A stretch of 64,000 nt of DNA, taken from assembly GCA_928212115.1 (NCBI GenBank), contig CAKMRJ010005634.1:174888102-174952101 (forward strand), read 5' to 3'. A program made the translations under genes and the position numbers. Numbering within the stretch: position 1 is the stretch's first letter; each line of letters begins with the position of its first letter. The stretch comes from Lactuca virosa (taxonomy: Eukaryota > Streptophyta > Magnoliopsida > Asterales > Asteraceae). Shown here piece by piece: positions 34,595-46,352 of this stretch. The notes beneath the pieces are model-generated. The model did not search any database. It saw only the letters and a list, made by a program, of their open reading frames with translations, and had not been told where the DNA came from.

Positions 34595-34616
34595 AAGTAC
34601 ATGAAAGAATACATAC
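34552..34616 (-). other. Candidate 65-nt intron at gag/pol junction (element B)
   Basis: On the minus strand begins GTATGT (34616) and ends TGCGTAG (34552). Gag frame enters it and meets a stop at 34588-34590. Removing exactly these bases joins the Gag end (DVVAG) in frame to the pol frame that starts TFLV. A/T-rich compared with its flanks. Element C has the same feature, also 65 nt, at 47596-47660. Confidence 0.7.
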
Positions 34617-35815
34617 CAGCCACGACATCGGGCGCTGCGCGGACCTCCTCCGCTGTCAACTGGAAGGCTCTCCCGCGAGCCTTCGGTGCCTCGGCCTTCA
34701 TCGGCCGAACCTCAGTAGCTCGCATGGCAGCAGGGGCGGATCCCTGCGGTGCTCCCTGTGCTGTCCCCCACAGCTGCGGACACTCGGCCTTCCGGTGTCC
34801 GGTTTGGTTGCAATGAAAGCAAACCATGAACCCCTTGGGGCAATCCTTGGCTATGTGCCCCTCCTTGCCACATTTGTAGCAAGCACCTGATCGACAAACC
34901 CCATCATGTCCCTTGCCGCACTTCCCACAAGTGTGGCCCTTCTGGCCTCCAGATCTCGAATCGGCGGGCTTTGCCCGCTTGGCTGCCGGCTGAGACTGTG
35001 CCGGCCGCCGGTCCCTCCCCTGAGACTCGGCCTCCTCCCGGGCCTGAGTCTCCAGCTCAATCTCCCTCTTCCGTGCATTTGCCTGGAGCTCAGCAAATTT
35101 CCGGTATGATGAGTTCGCCACGAACTCCCTGATATCCCTCCTCAAAATGCTCAAGTACCGACTCATGCGTGCCTGCTCACGTGCTCAGGTCAAAACAACG
35201 CCCTCTCATGGAACATCCGTGTGATCACGGTCACTGACTCTGTCCCCTGCTTGAGGGACAAAAACTCCTGTGCCAACCGTTCCCTCTCCATCAGGGGAAC
35301 GTACTCGTCTCTGAACATGATGGTGAACCTCTCCCAAGTCACCTCCGAAATCTCTGCAAGAGTGAAGTTCGCCGTCACAAACTTCCACCAGTCCTTCGCT
35401 CCCAAGCGAAGCTGGTTCAGTGCAAACCGAACCCTCAAATGCTCCGGACACGAACAGGTGTAGAAGCATCCCTCGATATCAGAAATCCATCTCATCGCAG
35501 CAATCGGATCCTGCGTCCCATCAAACTCCGGTGGCTTCGTGTTGCTGAACTCCCAGAACAACATCGAGTCACCCCCTAAGGTCTAGCAGCAGCAACAGCT
35601 GCAGTAGCTGCAGCAGCCGCAACCTCAGTAACCGCTGCGTACCGCTCATCAAAGGTCTCAATCAATGTGGTCTTGATAGACCCAAACTTCTCCGGAATCT
35701 CGGCTCGGATCACCGCAGCCACCTCATCGTGGATCATCTGACGAAGCTCATCGTCACTCACGCCGCTCGTCTCAGGTCTGTGGCGTGTCCCAACCATGAT
35801 GTCTCTGAAATACAA
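34588..35815 (-). pseudogene. Ty3 gag (element B), with frameshift and stops
   Basis: Minus-strand gag in three open pieces: 35815-35576 (MVGTRHRPETSG start, Ala-rich linker), 35564-35190 (retrotransposon-gag core FSNTKPPEFDGTQD, GAKDWWKFVTA, RDEYVPLMERERLAQEF) and 35166-34588 (basic linker with GRDRRPAQSQPA, then Cys-rich CGKCGKGHDGVC, and two knuckles CYKCGKEGHIAKDC and CFHCNQTGHRKAEC). Breaks are a TAG at 35576-35578 (CAG in C) with an adjacent frameshift, and a TGA at 35190-35192. The zinc knuckles bind element RNA. Gag ends inside the candidate intron. Confidence 0.87.
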
Positions 35816-36408
35816 ACATAAAATATCAGAGACTCGCTCGAGTATACTCGCACTTGATCACTCAACCCTACTTGTTCCCTAGTACCCTAAGGATTCTTAC
35901 TTGGACTGCGCACTGATCCGGTGTCTTCAGTAGTACGGGCCCTATACTACCGTCCACACCGCATCAGTATTCACCCCAAGTCCACCTCCTAGGATCCCAG
36001 ATCACAAGTACTCTACATCTCGCTAGCATGGGCTACCCTTCGGTAGACCGCTCATAAGCTCCTCACTGCTACCTACTCACTCTCAAACATCTCATAGCAG
36101 TAGAAATCTTCCTAGGCTAAGGCATCACAAATCAGGCCACTCTAGTCCTAATATGAATACCTAGCCTACTCTAGCATGCATAACATATCATATCATATCT
36201 CATAATACATAATGTAAGGGTATTTTGGGAAATCACCTTTCGGGCGCTGGCTGATCGTACACACTGCTCCTTTCTGCTTTTCTCAAAGTCTTTTACTCTT
36301 TTAGAAAAATTGTTTATTTTATGAAAAACTTTCTCAAATCCTCAGTTTGAGTTCAAATACACCCGAAGGTGCATCCGAATCCCTCAAACCAAGGCTCTGA
36401 TACCAACT
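35816..36408 (-). other. Leader and primer site of element B
   Basis: Primer site TGGTATCAGAGC on the minus strand at 36394-36405, then a non-coding leader matching those of A and C. Confidence 0.85.
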
Positions 36409-37389
36409 TGTAACAACGTAAATTTCCAAAACATTTTTTCATTTTTAAAACATACTTTTATTCGTAAGGTAATATCAAAACATAATGTATCCAACGTTAT
36501 TATAACAAAACATATCCCAGAATCTTAAGACATAAACTCCATGAGTGTGTACGGATCATGCCGGCGCCTTCCCGCGATCCTCACTCGTACCTAAAACACA
36601 TAACACAACAACTGTAAGCATAAATGCTTAGTGAGTTCCCCAAAATACCACATACGTCACTCAAGGCTATAAGACCTTCTGGTCACTGTGTCTCAGAGGA
36701 CTTCCGTCCCACAACCCTGGTAGACCTTTCGGTCCTACCCATAATGACCTTCCGGTCTATATCATCTTGACCTTCTGGTCCATATCATAATGACGTTCCG
36801 GTCCTTAGCATTCATAACATACATAACACATCCATATCATATAACAGCATACAACACATACATCTCATAGCATATAAGACCTTCCGGTCACACATAGGTA
36901 CCACTCTAGGTACAGTATAGTGAGAAGACTCACCTCGTACGAAGTCAGATAAACTCTCGTGCTTGACGTCCCGACCTAGCCTCCTCCTCAAAGTTGCAGA
37001 TCCAAGCTGGAAATCCATAGAATAGCAATCCCCTTGACCTCCTCTTGCTGGAAACACCCTTCTTCTTTGCAAAATCACACCTAATAAGGATCAAAAAGGC
37101 TCTCTCTCTTATACCACTCGTTCAAGCTCTCTAGGGTTTCTCTCTCTGGACTGGTAGCCGCAAGTAAGGGCTATAAGGACCCTTAAATAGGGCACAGGCC
37201 CAAAGATTTAGGGTTTCTGTCCACAGCGCGGACTCGTCGAGTCCACCCATCGACTCGTCGAGTCCCTTCATTAATCCAGTCAGCAAATCGCGATCCTACT
37301 CGACGAGTCTAGGCGTCAACTCATCGAGTCCCTCCTCATAACTCAAAATAAATGAATAACATAGAATACCTGGGAATCCGGATGTTACA
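36409..37389 (-). repeat. 5' LTR of element B (981 bp)
   Basis: TGTAAC...GTTACA with minus-strand TATA-like TATTTAA at 37183-37189, GACCTTCCGGTC units, and ACTCGTCGAGT palindromes. Lacks the ~650 bp present in the LTRs of A and C. Confidence 0.92.
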
Positions 37390-37916
37390 GTTGACCTCAA
37401 CTCGTCGACTACCCTTAGCTACTCGCCGAGTTCCTTGCATGACTCGCCGAGTCACTTGGGTGACTCGTCGAGTTCCTAGTGTCAGTGGCCGTAATTCCTT
37501 GGCCAACTCGCAGAGTTTTCCCTTTACAACTCCCCGTGCGCACACGTGTCCGAAGGTTGGGAAAACCCTAACAGGCTCACTGAGTCACTCTACTGACTCG
37601 CCGAGTTTACGATAATCCTCATCGGACTCGCCGAGTGGTTCATCCAACTCGTCGAGTGCAGGACCATCTTCATGTGACTCGCCGAGTCGACCATGCAACT
37701 CGCCGAGTCCCTTTAGTCCTTCACCCATATAGGTGCTTTCTAAGCCATGCAAAGGCTCCATATTGCAGATCTAAGCTCCTAAGGCATGTTTATCACGTAA
37801 AGTTGCAAACTTTACGTGCATGCAAAGCTTTAAAGCTCTAAAATGACAAAACCAAGTTTGCAATAAGGTCTAACACTTGAGGGGAGGTCCATTCTTGTCA
37901 AATCTAGCAACTTTAT

Positions 37917-39403
37917 TGTAACATCCGGATTCCCAGGTATTTTATTTTAACCTTTATTTTGATTTTAGGGGGGACTCACCGAGTCGGCGCCTAGACTCGT
38001 CGAGTAGGATCGTGATTGATGATTGGATTTAATGAATGGACTCGACGAGTCGGCTAGGTGACTCGACGAGTCTGTGCTGGCGGCAGAAACCCTAAGTCTT
38101 GGGGCCTGTGCCCTATTTAAAGGCCTTTATGGCCTTCATTTGCGGCCACTGCACCCCTGAGAAACCCTAGAGAGCAGAGAGAAAGCTTGTAGTGCAAGAA
38201 GAGGGCTAATTCATCATTACTTGGTGTGTTTTAGCAAAGAGAAGGAATGATTTCGAGCTAGGCTGACTTGTGGGACTCAAATCTTCCATCATTTCGTTCA
38301 GAGCTGCTGTCGGAGGTAAGGATTCATGTCTATCTTCATTTGAGTAATAGATTTCAAGAATCTAGGGTTTCATCTCTTCACTTTGGTAAGAGATCTAGTG
38401 TGTGTGATGTCCCCTTGTGACGATATTATCAGATCTAGACCTTGAGAGGTCCAGAGAGTCCCTATTCTTCAGCTTTATGCAATCCTTTATGAGTTTTGGG
38501 GCCTAGGTTATTATATTAAGGGTTATTTTGGCATATAGAGATGATAGTGTGATGCATGGGCCTAAACTTTGAACCTTTACGTGACTTTTGAGTGCTAGAA
38601 GGTCAGATCTACTAGTTGGTGAAGCAGATCTGACCTCAGACGGTCGTTTGAGTGTTGCCATGGAAGGAACTCGCCGAGTCCATAAGGAGACTCCACGAGT
38701 CGAGTCGGGTTGACCCGCGATTCATGGCCAGTGGTGACTCGTCGGGTGGAAGGTTCGCTCGGCGAGTCGAGTGAGGTTTAGATAGACCCAGAGGGCACGC
38801 TTGGACTCGCCGAGTCACCTATGTGAACTCGACGAGTCTGGTCAAAGTTGACCGTTGACTTTCGTTGACTTTTAGGGTCCAGTCAATGTTTGGGCTTTTG
38901 AGCCATTGGAGGGGTAAAATGGTCTTTTCCCCCTCCTGAGAGAACTTAGAGAGGGAATAGCCTAGCCTTGAGAGCCGTATTGATTAGAGTAATTATTTTA
39001 TGTGATTAGGCGAAGGCTAGATCAGTATTTCCGAGTTCGAGGTTTTCCGAGTTATCCGAGGTGAGTCTTCTCACTATACTTTACCTTGAGTGGTAAGTAG
39101 AGTTATGTGACAGAGTATCTTGTATGCTATGTATGTGATGTGTTGCACTGCATTATTTCTATGTGATTTATGCTGTGTGTATTCCAGAGTTTACAGAGTT
39201 AGGACCGGAAGGTCCACAGAGCTAGGACCAGAGGGTCCACAGAGTTAGGGCCAGTAGGCCCAAAGAGTTATAGTCTCGAGTGGCTGATATGTGTTATATG
39301 TGGTATTTTGGGGAACTCACTAAGCATTTATGCTTACATTGTTTTGTGTTATGTGTTTCAGGTACCAGTGAGGATCGCGGGAAGGCGTCGGCATGATCAG
39401 TAC
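37917..39403 (+). repeat. 5' LTR of element C, first part (LTR totals ~1627 bp)
   Basis: Starts TGTAACATCCGG; TATA box TATTTAAA at 38114-38121; ACTCGNCGAGT palindromes and GGACCGGAAGGTCC-type repeats. Interrupted at 39404 by element D and resumes at 45659. Confidence 0.9.
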
Positions 39404-41768
39404 TGTGGCATCCCCATTTTTCACGGCCAGAAAAGACCGAATTTGTTTATGCTTTATAAAAATCAGAGTACCTCTTTTAATAAAAATGTTGCGGAATTTG
39501 TTCCCAGAAAAACATGATAAATACGTTATCAAAGCATTTCCGAAGAAATGTATTCTTATCCATTTTATAACATTTGGGATGTCATCGTTAATACAGAAAC
39601 GTAAGCATAAACAGAACTTACATTCATTTACACTAGTGATCTACATCTCTTTTAAATCCCTCAGTGTAAAGTAGCTTCATATCGACACCTGTGATTCAAA
39701 TAAGCTTGAGTGGGTCAGGTTGGGAAACCTGGTGAGTACATAGGGTTTTCAGCCCACAATAATTCAATTATTATGTTTAAACATCAAACAATCAACCCAA
39801 TTACCCATCCCCATTATCTTCCTTACTCTTAAGGATCTACCCTAAGAATCATCTATCCTGCATTCATTCATTTCGAAGCCCATTGCTTCCAGGGTTTATA
39901 TGATAGGCACTAAGTCCATAGCTGCCAATGCTTGTTCGTAAAGCACTAATTCCATAGCTGCTAAAGTTCATTCATCGGTTACTAAATCCATAGCTACCGG
40001 TGTTCAGCTAATAAGTACTAAATCCATAGCTACCAACGTTTATTTAACAGGTACTAAGTCCATAGCTACCAATGTTTATTCTATAGGCACTAAGTCCATA
40101 GCTGCCAATGTTATTTGTTAGGCACTAAGTCTATAGTTGCCAATGTGCACTCATATAATCTTTCATCTCTCATCATTCATCTACCCATGTTTTACCCAAC
40201 ATATTCGTAGATATAAAATACAAATACATTTTAAATTATTTAAAACATGTATAAAATCGTTCATCCAGCATAGAAAGCAAGTATTCAAATAATATGCACA
40301 CATACCACGTAATTTATATAAAATACTTCATGTCTATGTGTAAGATGAAAGTAACTATGCACTCACCTGCAATGGTGGTGACTCGGTACTCGGACAGCAT
40401 TTCGTTTACTTTAAAACGAATTTCCGTTGACAAAACCTAGTATCATTTCCACTAGAGTTTAGTCTAATGTTCAATGACACTAATTAATAGTCTAACTATT
40501 ATTACTATTATATAAGCGTTAAACAATACTCTTCACCCACTATGTACAGACAGGGGCCAGACATGAAACACTCGAGGGCAGGATCATTTTAGCATATAAC
40601 ACTTCTGAAATCCAACAACCCAGGCGGCCCTTCAAACTGGATTCCCCGTTCCGCGAGTGGTTAAAAATATACTATAACGACACTTATATAACCCGTAATA
40701 ATAGCTCAAATAATTATTATAAGGTCCTAATAACGTTACTATATTTAAAGAAAAACTATATTAAAAATTAGGTAGGCGTATATTACCTACGAGGGGGTTT
40801 GGCTAGAAGCCGCGCTCTGCAGGGGCAGAACTTCCGAGCCAAAAGCTCTTCTTCTCGGAGCCGTCGAGCGCTCCGGGGCTTTCTTCTAGCGCTAGGGAGT
40901 TTTGGGAGGTTTAGAGAGAGAGTAGAGAGAGAAGGGTGGAGGTGTGAAGAAATGAGGGTGGAAGGGGTTGTATTTATAGGGTGAAATATGGCTGAAATTA
41001 GTGCCACATGTCACCATCTAGTGGCAAGCCTTGGGGAGAAAGCAATGGCCAAGATTGTGTCATGTCACCCTTTTTGCAGCAGCACCCTGCCGACTTCTAA
41101 ACCCCGTAACATTTGCATACGAGCTCCGTTTTCGACGTTATTTATATCCACACGTAGGTAAAAATAAGATCTACAACTTTTATTTTGACTCCGTCAGCTA
41201 ATTCTCGACCGATCTTAAATTTAACAGTACGAGGAGATTATACTGTTAAATGTCCGCGTAAAATTCATAACTTCAACATACAGACTCCATTTTCGTCTGT
41301 CTTTTTACCGTTGAGTTCCTATTAATGAGATCTTCAATTCTCATTTAGGTCGCGTAGGCCAAAAACCGCTTGATCTAAAATTCGAGTTTCGGGTCGTGCA
41401 CTGTTATGCCAAATCTTAGAAAATTCATAACTTCCTCATACGAAATCAGATTTGGGCGTTCTTTTGTTTGTATGTTCTCGGTTTAACGTATACTACAAAT
41501 TTTGTTTAGATCAGTAAGGCTAAAAAGTCTTCTACCGTAAATTCACTATTTACGTCTCCCGGTGTCGTGTCGGTTTTGCCGTAAAACTTCGACGGACCAT
41601 AACTTCTTCGTTATAACTCGGATTTCGGCGTTCTTTATATGTACGAAACCCTTGTAACATATACTACAACTTGGTTAAGATTAATCCTTCTAAATAATCT
41701 TCCATCAAAAACTCATTTTTGATGCTCATCGTCTCTAAATTGACTAGCCCAGATCTGCGGGCGTTACA
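39404..41768 (-). repeat. 3' LTR of element D (2365 bp)
   Basis: TGTGGC...GTTACA. Contains about seven units of a ~37-bp repeat built on CACTAAGTCCATAGCTGCCA (39900-40145) and a minus-strand TATA box TATAAATA at 40971-40978. A 74-codon open frame at 40783-41007 is inside the LTR and is not regarded as a gene. Confidence 0.9.
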
Positions 41769-43287
41769 ATTATCTCCCCCTTAGGATGATTACGTCCCGG
41801 AATCATCAACGAAACAGGGCTGTATAATGACTCCGTACGTTATCTCTTTATCCTAGGTAATAATCGTAACTTCTATGCTCCTTCGAATGATTATCTAATT
41901 CTTGGACTTCTCGACTGCAGGCGGTGCTCGATCTTGCACTTGCTCCCTATCTCACGTTAGACTCCAAATTATGACCTTCAAGTCACAATCTCGATCATCA
42001 CTGGATACGAATTTAAGATAAGTTTTTTTTATTACTACAATGGAACAGTGTATCATATTCTAATGACCTATCATTGTATGTTGTAACGCTTAGACTCAGG
42101 TCTCTTAGAGTCTTCCAGAACAGACTATACTTTCGTTCATGTTCTAATCTCATCTTAAAAGGTAGCATTTCTAGCTACAAGCAACTTTTCGCGACACCTC
42201 TACTGATCGTTTTTTATTTCAATCTTCCGTCTTAAGTCAGATGCTACATCGAACTTGATTCTCTGTCTACATAACATACTCAGCGTAGTCGGAATCAATT
42301 TGATATGACCACTAGGGTCGGAATAACAATCATCTTCTTAGTCATTACCGAAACGATGGTAACGACATACTTGAATAAAACGAAATCAATTACTAGCTCC
42401 TTGGTAACCTTGTGACTTTCCATGTTCCAAGCGTGAGTCATGTGCTTTCGGTAGTATAGGCCTCTACTACGATTCACACCTACTCATACTCGTCCCAAGT
42501 ATTGTCTCGCAGTCCCCAAGTTCTTATTTCTTAAAAGCACAAAACAATTTAACACATACGAATGTGTCCAAATAATCATAAATATTTCCCTAGACTCTAC
42601 TAGGACTTCTTCCATGTATATCTTCAACAACACTTCTGCTTCAACTCGGTTGGTGATGGAAACATCATACAATAGGACAACTTTAGGAATTACACCAATT
42701 GTTCTATCATCCTGTCAGTCAAATGTGTATATTCGTGCGTACCATACTCCTCTATACATAACGTTATTTTATCAAACGTATTTTAAAAAGCAAGATACCA
42801 CTCTTACGATATCTTCCGATAGGTATCATTCACTATCGTAAGCCTTCTCATTTCCTCCATTTATTTAATTCGCTACGAGTCTTCACCATGATGTTCTGTA
42901 CACCAAAGAAATCGTTTGGTGTATTGAGACGAGAATAAAGATAGAGGAAGGTTTAGACGCGTATTCCTCCTTATTACCTCGAAAAATTATATGTAAGTTA
43001 TAATATCGTAATTAAACGTTTAGAAATCTGAACACATAAAATTTCCGAATCCGGTCGGCAACAGACCATAGATCCGATCAAACGATAGCATAAAGCATCA
43101 CAAATTATTAAGCACATAAAAGCATCTTAGGCATCTTCCCTAATTAAGCTAGTGCTTATGTCTATTCAGGCGTACTTCCTAAAATATACTAGACACACTC
43201 CTCACGATCATCAATTAGCATTCTAAGTTTAAGTCTAGAAATAAATCCTTATTCCTAGTTCGCTTAAACTAATGCTCTGATACCAAC
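41769..43287 (-). other. Internal region of element D, non-coding
   Basis: Between the polypurine tract and primer site. No protein domain in any frame. Contains CCTAAGGGGGAGATAAT at its 3' end and the primer site at its 5' end. Confidence 0.8.
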
Positions 43288-45653
43288 TGTGACATCCCCA
43301 TTTTTCACGGCCAGAAAAGACCGATTTTGTTTATGCTTTATAAAAATCAGAGTACCTCTTTTAATAAAAATGTTGCGGAATTTGTTCCCAGAAAAACATG
43401 ATAAATACGTTATCAAAGCATTTCCGAAGAAATGTATTCTTATCCATTTTGTAACATTTGGGATGTCATCGTTAATACAGAAACGTAAGCATAAACAGAA
43501 CTTACATTCATTTACACTAGTGATCTACATCTCTTTTAAATCCCTCAGTGTCAAGTAGCTTCATATCGACACCTGTGATTCAAATAAGCTTGAGTGGGTC
43601 AGGTTGGGAAACCTGGTGAGTACATAGGGTTTTCAACCCATAATAATTCAATTATTATGTTTAAACATCAAACAATCAACCCAATTACCCATCCCCATTA
43701 TCTTCCTTACTCTTAAGGATCTACCCTAAGAATCATCTATCCTGCATTCATTCATTTCGAAGCCCATTGCTTCCAGGGTTTATATGATAGGCACTAAGTC
43801 CATAGCTGCCAATGCTTGTTCGTAAAGCACTAATTCCATAGCTGCTAAAGTTCATTCATCAGTTACTAAATCCATAGCTACCGGTGTTCAGCTAATAAGT
43901 ACTAAATTCATAGCTACCAACGTTTATTTAACAGGTACTAAGTCCATAGCTACCAATGTTTATTCTATAGGCACTAAGTCCATAGCTGCCGATGTTATTT
44001 GTTAGGCACTAAGTTTATAGTTGCCAATGTGCACTCATATCATCTTTCATCTCTCATCATTCATCTACCCATGTTTTACCCAACATATTCGTAGATATAA
44101 AATACAAATACATTTTAAATTATTTAAAACATGTATAAAATCGTTCATCCAGCATAGAAAGCAAGTATTCAAATAATATGCACACATACCACGTAATTTA
44201 TATAAAATACTTCATGTCTATGTGTAAGATGAAAGTAACTATGCACTCACCTGCAATGGTGGTGACTCGGTACTCGGACAGCACTTCGTTTACTTTAAAA
44301 CGAATTTCCGTTGACAAAACCTAGTATCATTTCCACTAGAGTTTAGTCTAATGTTCAACGACACTAATTAATAGTCTAACTATTATTACTATTATATAAG
44401 CGTTAATCAATACTCTTCACCCACTATGTACAGACAGGGGCCAGACATGAAACACTCGAGGGCAGGATCATTTTAGCATATAACACTTCTGAAATCCAAC
44501 AACCCAGGCGGCCCTTCAAACTGGATTCCCCGTTCCGCGAGTGGTTAAAAATATATTATAACGACACTTATATAACCCGTAATAATAGCTCAAATAATTA
44601 TTATAAGGTCCTAATAACGTTACTATATTTAAATAAAAACTATATTAAAAATTAGGTAGGCGTATCTTACCTACGAGGGGGTTTGGCTAGAAGCCGCGCT
44701 CTGCAGGAGCAGAACTTCCGAGCCGAAAGCTCTTCTTCTCGGAGCCGTCGAGCGCTCTGGGGCTTTCTTCTAGCGCTAGGGGAGTTTTGGGAGGTTTAGA
44801 GAGAGAGTAGAGAGAGAAGGATGGAGGTGTGAAGAAATGAGGGTGGAAGGGGTTGTATTTATAGGGTGAAATATGGCTGAAATTAGTGTCACATGTCACC
44901 ATCTAGTGGCAAGCCTTGGGGAGAAAGCAATGGCCAAGATTGTGTCACGTCATCTTTTTTGCAGCAGCACCCTGCCGACTTCTAAACCCCGTAACTTTCG
45001 CATACGAGCTCCGTTTTCGACGTTCTTTATATCCACGCGTAGGTAAAAATAAGATCTACAACTTTCATTTTGACTCCATTGGCTAATTCCCGACCGATCT
45101 TAAATTTAACAGTACGAGGAGATTATACTGTTAAATGTCCGCGTAAAATTCATAACTTCAACATACGGACTCCGTTTTCGTCTGTCTTTTTACCGTTGAG
45201 TTCCTATTAATGATATCTTCAATTCTCATTTAGGTCGCGTAGGCCAAAAACCGCTCGATCTAAAATTCGAGTTTCGGGTCGTGCACTGCTATGCCAAATC
45301 TTAGAAAATTCATAACTTCCTCATGCGAAGTCAGATTTGGGCGTTCTTTTGTTTGTATGTTCTCGGTTTAAAGTATAATACAAATGTTGTTTAGATCAGT
45401 AAGGCTAAAAAGACTTCTACCGTAAATTCACTATTTACGTCTCCCGGTGTCGTGCCGGTTTTGCAGTAAAACTTCGACAGACCATAACTTCTTCGTTATA
45501 ACTCGGATTTCGGCGTTCTTTATATGTACGGAACCCTTGTAACATGTACTAAAACTTGGTTAAGATTAATACTTCTAAATAATCTTCTATCAAAAACTCA
45601 TTTTTGATGATCATCGTCTCTAAATTGACTAGCCCGGATCTGCGGGCGTTACA
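43288..45653 (-). repeat. 5' LTR of element D (2366 bp)
   Basis: TGTGAC...GTTACA, about 98% identical by eye to the other LTR. The same ~37-bp repeat array lies at 43786-44030 and the TATA box at 44856-44863 (minus). Confidence 0.9.
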
Positions 45654-45658
45654 AGTAC

Positions 45659-45798
45659 ACACTTGTGGGGTTTTTATGTATTGTGATCTTGGGATTAATT
45701 TTATGGATTTGATATGTGATACATTGAGATGGATAGTATTTATGAATGAAATTATATTTTTAAAAGTGAAAAATTGTTTTGGAATTTACGTCGTTACA
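45659..45798 (+). repeat. 5' LTR of element C, last part
   Basis: Continues the LTR after element D and ends CGTTACA next to the primer site. The first ~24 bases (ACACTTGTGGGGTTTTTATGTA) match the truncated end of the 3' LTR at 60139-60161. Confidence 0.85.
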
Positions 45799-46352
45799 AG
45801 TTGGTATCAGAGCCTTGGTTTGAGGGATTCGGATGCACCTTCGGGCGCATTTGAACTCAAACTGAGGATTTGAGAGACTTTTCGAAATAAAACAAAATTT
45901 TTCAAAAAGAATAAAAGGTTTTGAAAAAAAGCAGAGCAGAGCAGTGTGTACGATCAGCCAGCGCCCGAACGGTGATTTCCCAAAGTACCCCTATATTATG
46001 TGTTATGAGATATGATATGATATGTTATGAATGCTAGAGTAGGCTAGGTATTCTTATTAGGACTAGAGTGGCCTGATTGTGATGCCTTAGCCTAGCGGTT
46101 TTGCTGCTAGGAGATGCTTGAGAGTGAGTAGATAGCAGCGAGGAGCTTATGAGAGGTCTGCTAGAGAGTAGCCTATGCATAGTGAGAGTAGAGTACTTGG
46201 GATTTGGAATCCTAGGAGGAGGACTTGGGGTGAATACTGATGCGGTGTGGACGGTAGTATTGGGCCCGTACTACTGAAGACATCGGATCAGTGCGCAGTC
46301 CAAGTAAGAATCCTTAGGGTACTAAGGAACAAGTAGGGCTGAGTTATCGAGT
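45799..46352 (+). other. Primer site and leader of element C
   Basis: TGGTATCAGAGC at 45802-45813 (tRNA-iMet), then a non-coding leader matching A and B. Confidence 0.85.

Larger units (their letters stand above)
30219..37389 (-). mobile_element. Element B: full-length Ty3 chromovirus (Del/Tekay-like)
   Basis: 7171 bp between a perfect target duplication GTTGA (30214-30218 and 37390-37394). LTRs of 981 bp (5') and 979 bp (3'), tRNA-iMet primer site 36394-36405, polypurine tract AGTGGGGGAGAAT ending at 31198, and gag-PR-RT-RNase H-IN order with a chromodomain-like C-terminus. Several stops make this copy inactive as read. It is the short-LTR form of the family. Confidence 0.93.
28483..37916 (-). 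repeat. Old Ty3 LTR (J), split by solo LTR I and element B
   Basis: Pieces at 28483-28874, 29629-30218 and 37390-37916 rejoin after removing I and B at their target duplications. It shares with A and B the CGCCTTCCCG...CTGAAAC and CTTAGTGAGTT blocks in the same orientation, with CCTTCAGTCT-type repeats in place of CCTTCCGGTC. 37390-37710 is exceptionally dense in ACTCGNCGAGT. It starts TGTAAC at 28483 with no primer site to its left, so it is a solo or 3' LTR. Its right end is lost where element C begins (37917). Confidence 0.7.
39404..45653 (-). mobile_element. Element D: non-coding LARD-like element
   Basis: 6250 bp, flanked by AGTAC (39399-39403 and 45654-45658). LTRs are 39404-41768 (3' in element sense) and 43288-45653 (5'). 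On the minus strand there is a tRNA-iMet primer site (43274-43285) and a polypurine tract (41769-41785, CCTAAGGGGGAGATAAT). The 1.5 kb between LTRs has no protein-coding capacity, so it is a large retrotransposon derivative that needs proteins from another element. It inserted into the 5' LTR of C. Confidence 0.9.

Noticed and set aside
39900..40145. Regular ~37-bp repeats resembling a CRISPR array
   Set aside because: Units are contiguous and degenerate with no unique spacers, are duplicated in both LTRs of element D, and the DNA is eukaryotic.
40783..41007. 74-codon frame within the LTR of D (also at 44687-44902)
   Set aside because: The LTR copy differs by a frameshift and there is no domain; it overlaps the TATA region and transcription start.
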